Below are positions 6,257-6,330 of a stretch of DNA of 6,330 bases, piece after piece (positions within the stretch are counted from its first letter, which is position 1; each line of letters opens with the position of its first letter). The notes beneath the pieces were generated by a model, which did no database searches, was not told where the DNA came from, and worked only from the letters and a program-made list of their open reading frames with translations. Position numbers and translations under genes: made by a program. Source of the DNA: an uncultured Clostridia bacterium (GTDB lineage: Bacteria; Bacillota; Clostridia; Christensenellales; CAG-138); assembly GCA_937913075.1 (NCBI GenBank), contig CALEPU010000156.1, positions 1-6,330 on the forward strand, given 5' to 3'.

Positions 6257-6291
6257 ATCATCGTAATTTGAAATCATAAGGAGGCTTTACC

Positions 6292-6330
6292 ATGTTCTGT
6301 CCCAAATGCGGCAACAATTTACCCGATAAC
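6292..6330 (+). CDS. Zinc-ribbon protein, 5' end only (partial)
   Basis: Thirteen codons are visible before the window ends, reading MFCPKCGNNLPDN. The CPKCG knuckle at residues 3-7 is the first half of an N-terminal zinc ribbon of the kind found on many Firmicutes proteins, often followed by a second CPxCG and then a membrane segment or effector domain. The start is well supported: AAGGAGG at 6278-6284 with 7-base spacing, and a strong promoter upstream. What the rest of the protein does cannot be judged from here. Confidence 0.85.
   Translation, partial: MFCPKCGNNLPDN

Larger units (their letters stand above)
6171..6291. other. Intergenic spacer without a clear terminator
   Basis: This 121-bp gap separates the sirtuin stop from the zinc-ribbon gene. 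No GC-rich hairpin followed by a T tract is visible after the sirtuin, so the end of the macrodomain-sirtuin transcript is unclear. The second half is strikingly AT-rich and holds the promoter and half-sites listed separately, which marks the start of a new transcription unit. Confidence 0.7.

Overview
The window looks like the end of a metagenomic contig from an anaerobic, probably gut-dwelling Clostridia member (Oscillospirales-like). This is inferred from a secreted subtilase ending in a dockerin, strong AAGGAGG-type ribosome binding sites, moderately GC-rich genes that still use many ATA isoleucine codons, and an M-class sirtuin/macrodomain pair, a type best known from Firmicutes. The first 25 bases are not genomic: they match the Illumina TruSeq adapter, so biological sequence begins at about base 26.

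Layout, all on the plus strand: (1) bases 26-135 hold a short leader with a perfect 12-bp tandem repeat, a TATAAT box and a strong Shine-Dalgarno sequence. (2) 136-4338 encodes a 1400-residue secreted multidomain serine protease: signal peptide, I9-like propeptide, S8 subtilase domain with an intact D/H/N/S set, Fn3-like region, Big_2-type Ig domain, an unrecognised Tyr/Asn/Ser-rich module, Flg_new-like and MucBP-like repeats, and a C-terminal type I dockerin. (3) A 63-bp gap carries a GC-rich terminator-like hairpin with a poor T tract. (4) 4402-5178 encodes a zinc-type macrodomain hydrolase. (5) Two bases further on, 5181-6170 encodes a class M sirtuin (SirTM). (6) 6171-6291 is a spacer with TTTGAA/TTCAAA half-sites around a well-formed promoter. 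(7) At 6292 a zinc-ribbon protein begins and runs off the window.

How the genes fit together: macrodomain and SirTM form a tight two-gene unit. By family knowledge SirTM attaches ADP-ribose to a protein using NAD+, and the partner macrodomain removes it, giving a reversible modification. The classical companions, a GcvH-like carrier and the lipoate ligase LplA2, are not in this window, so the modified substrate here is unknown. The protease is extracellular and, through its dockerin, probably docks to a cohesin-bearing scaffold or surface protein. Any link between it and the ADP-ribosylation pair is only positional.
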